A program made the translations under genes and the position numbers. From the NCBI RefSeq assembly GCF_001425175.1, contig NZ_LMDV01000001.1, forward strand, positions 1,172,799 to 1,236,798: a stretch of 64,000 nucleotides of DNA, given 5' to 3'. Shown here one piece after another: positions 63,775 to 64,000 of the stretch. The first letter of the stretch is position 1. The number at the start of each line of letters is the position of its first letter. The notes below the pieces were generated by a model. That model had not been told where the DNA came from, did no database searches, and worked only from the letters and a program-made list of their open reading frames with translations. This DNA is from Nocardioides sp. Root1257. Its GTDB lineage: Bacteria; Actinomycetota; Actinomycetes; Propionibacteriales; Nocardioidaceae.

Positions 63775-64000
63775 TCTCGAGGTCCTGGGTCTACGAGCTC
63801 CTCGCCCGCTACCGAGACGAAGGCGAGGCCGCCTACGAGCCCCGCTCCAAGGCCCCGAAGACCACCCCGGGCGCGACCCCACCCCAGACCGTCGACCTCG
63901 TCCTCCGGCTCCGCAAGCAACTCCTCGAGGCCGGCCACGACGCCGGCGCCGACACCCTGGGCTGGCACCTGACCCACCACCACCAGATCACCCTGTCCCG
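63696..64000 (+). CDS. IS481-family transposase, N-terminal part
   Basis: Starts ATG 63696 and continues to the window end (101 codons visible). Helix-turn-helix TVAEVVATYGVSRSWVYELL followed by ARYRDEGEAAYEPRSKAP, the N-terminal DNA-binding region of IS481/IS3-like transposases. The DDE catalytic domain lies beyond the window. Confidence 0.85.
   Translation, partial: MSKARLVITAVTLENRTVAEVVATYGVSRSWVYELLARYRDEGEAAYEPRSKAPKTTPGATPPQTVDLVLRLRKQLLEAGHDAGADTLGWHLTHHHQITLS

Larger units (their letters stand above)
63434..64000 (+). mobile_element. IS481-type insertion sequence, left end and 5' part
   Basis: The element seems to start at TGTGCTGG (63434), 20 bases after the terminator stem. Three imperfect 23-base repeats follow (starting CATCCCGGAC at 63449 and 63472, CATGCCGGAC at 63495), probably transposase-binding sites. 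The transposase gene runs off the window. Its right end is not visible. Confidence 0.75.

Overview
The window is very GC-rich and gene-dense. Many genes start with GTG or overlap by 4 bases, and GTACG/CGTACG words are common. Protein content (Obg with a long tail, RNase E/G with AKKA repeats, SigE-family sigma factor, NDMA-type alcohol dehydrogenase, HspR-like regulator, DUF2344/radical-SAM pair) points to an actinobacterial chromosome, most likely Nocardioides or a close relative. No rRNA, tRNA or CRISPR array was seen.

Layout. 1-12.6 kb: a housekeeping block on the minus strand (radical SAM/B12 protein, DUF2344 protein, RNase E/G, L21, L27, Obg, ProB), with a winged-helix protein and an MFS transporter inserted between the first two. 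12.4-20.7 kb: a tightly packed minus-strand operon with GTP cyclohydrolase II, a pyrimidine reductase, a flippase-like protein, a GT4 glycosyltransferase, a degenerate pterin-synthase homologue and an MDR dehydrogenase, followed by a DHA2 exporter and a 52-residue protein. It is divergent from a fused CDP-alcohol phosphotransferase/sulfatase-fold membrane protein. 20.7-25.4 kb: ECF sigma/anti-sigma pair, SNF2 helicase, DUF389 protein. 25.4-31.5 kb: five-gene operon of sulfatase, formylglycine-generating enzyme, HAD phosphatase, FAD amine oxidase and ALDH7-type dehydrogenase. 31.5-40.4 kb: fused E1 dehydrogenase with a divergent XRE/TPR regulator, LLM monooxygenase, histidine phosphatase, UspA, NDMA-type ADH, and a SigE-family sigma factor with a membrane partner. 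40.4-48 kb: complete kdpFABCDE potassium system. 48-55.7 kb: acyl-CoA ligase, FetB-like permease, CYTH-like/Ppx fusion, SulP transporter, HspR/Hsp20 pair, STAS and ATPase anti-sigma proteins. 55.7-58.8 kb: a three-gene cluster of acyl-CoA dehydrogenase, PIG-L/methyltransferase fusion and GT2. 59-64 kb: LuxR regulator with an atypical receiver, arsR/arsI pair, a large secreted TIG-domain protein, and an IS481-type element cut by the window end.

The best candidates for undescribed biology are the pterin/pyrimidine-like operon at 12.4-20.7 kb and the PIG-L/methyltransferase cluster at 55.7-58.8 kb. Both look like small-molecule or envelope-conjugate pathways with no assigned product. The most unusual sequence observation is a palindromic repeat inside kdpB that is translated in frame. 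Several long inverted repeats lie between convergent genes and probably act as bidirectional terminators.
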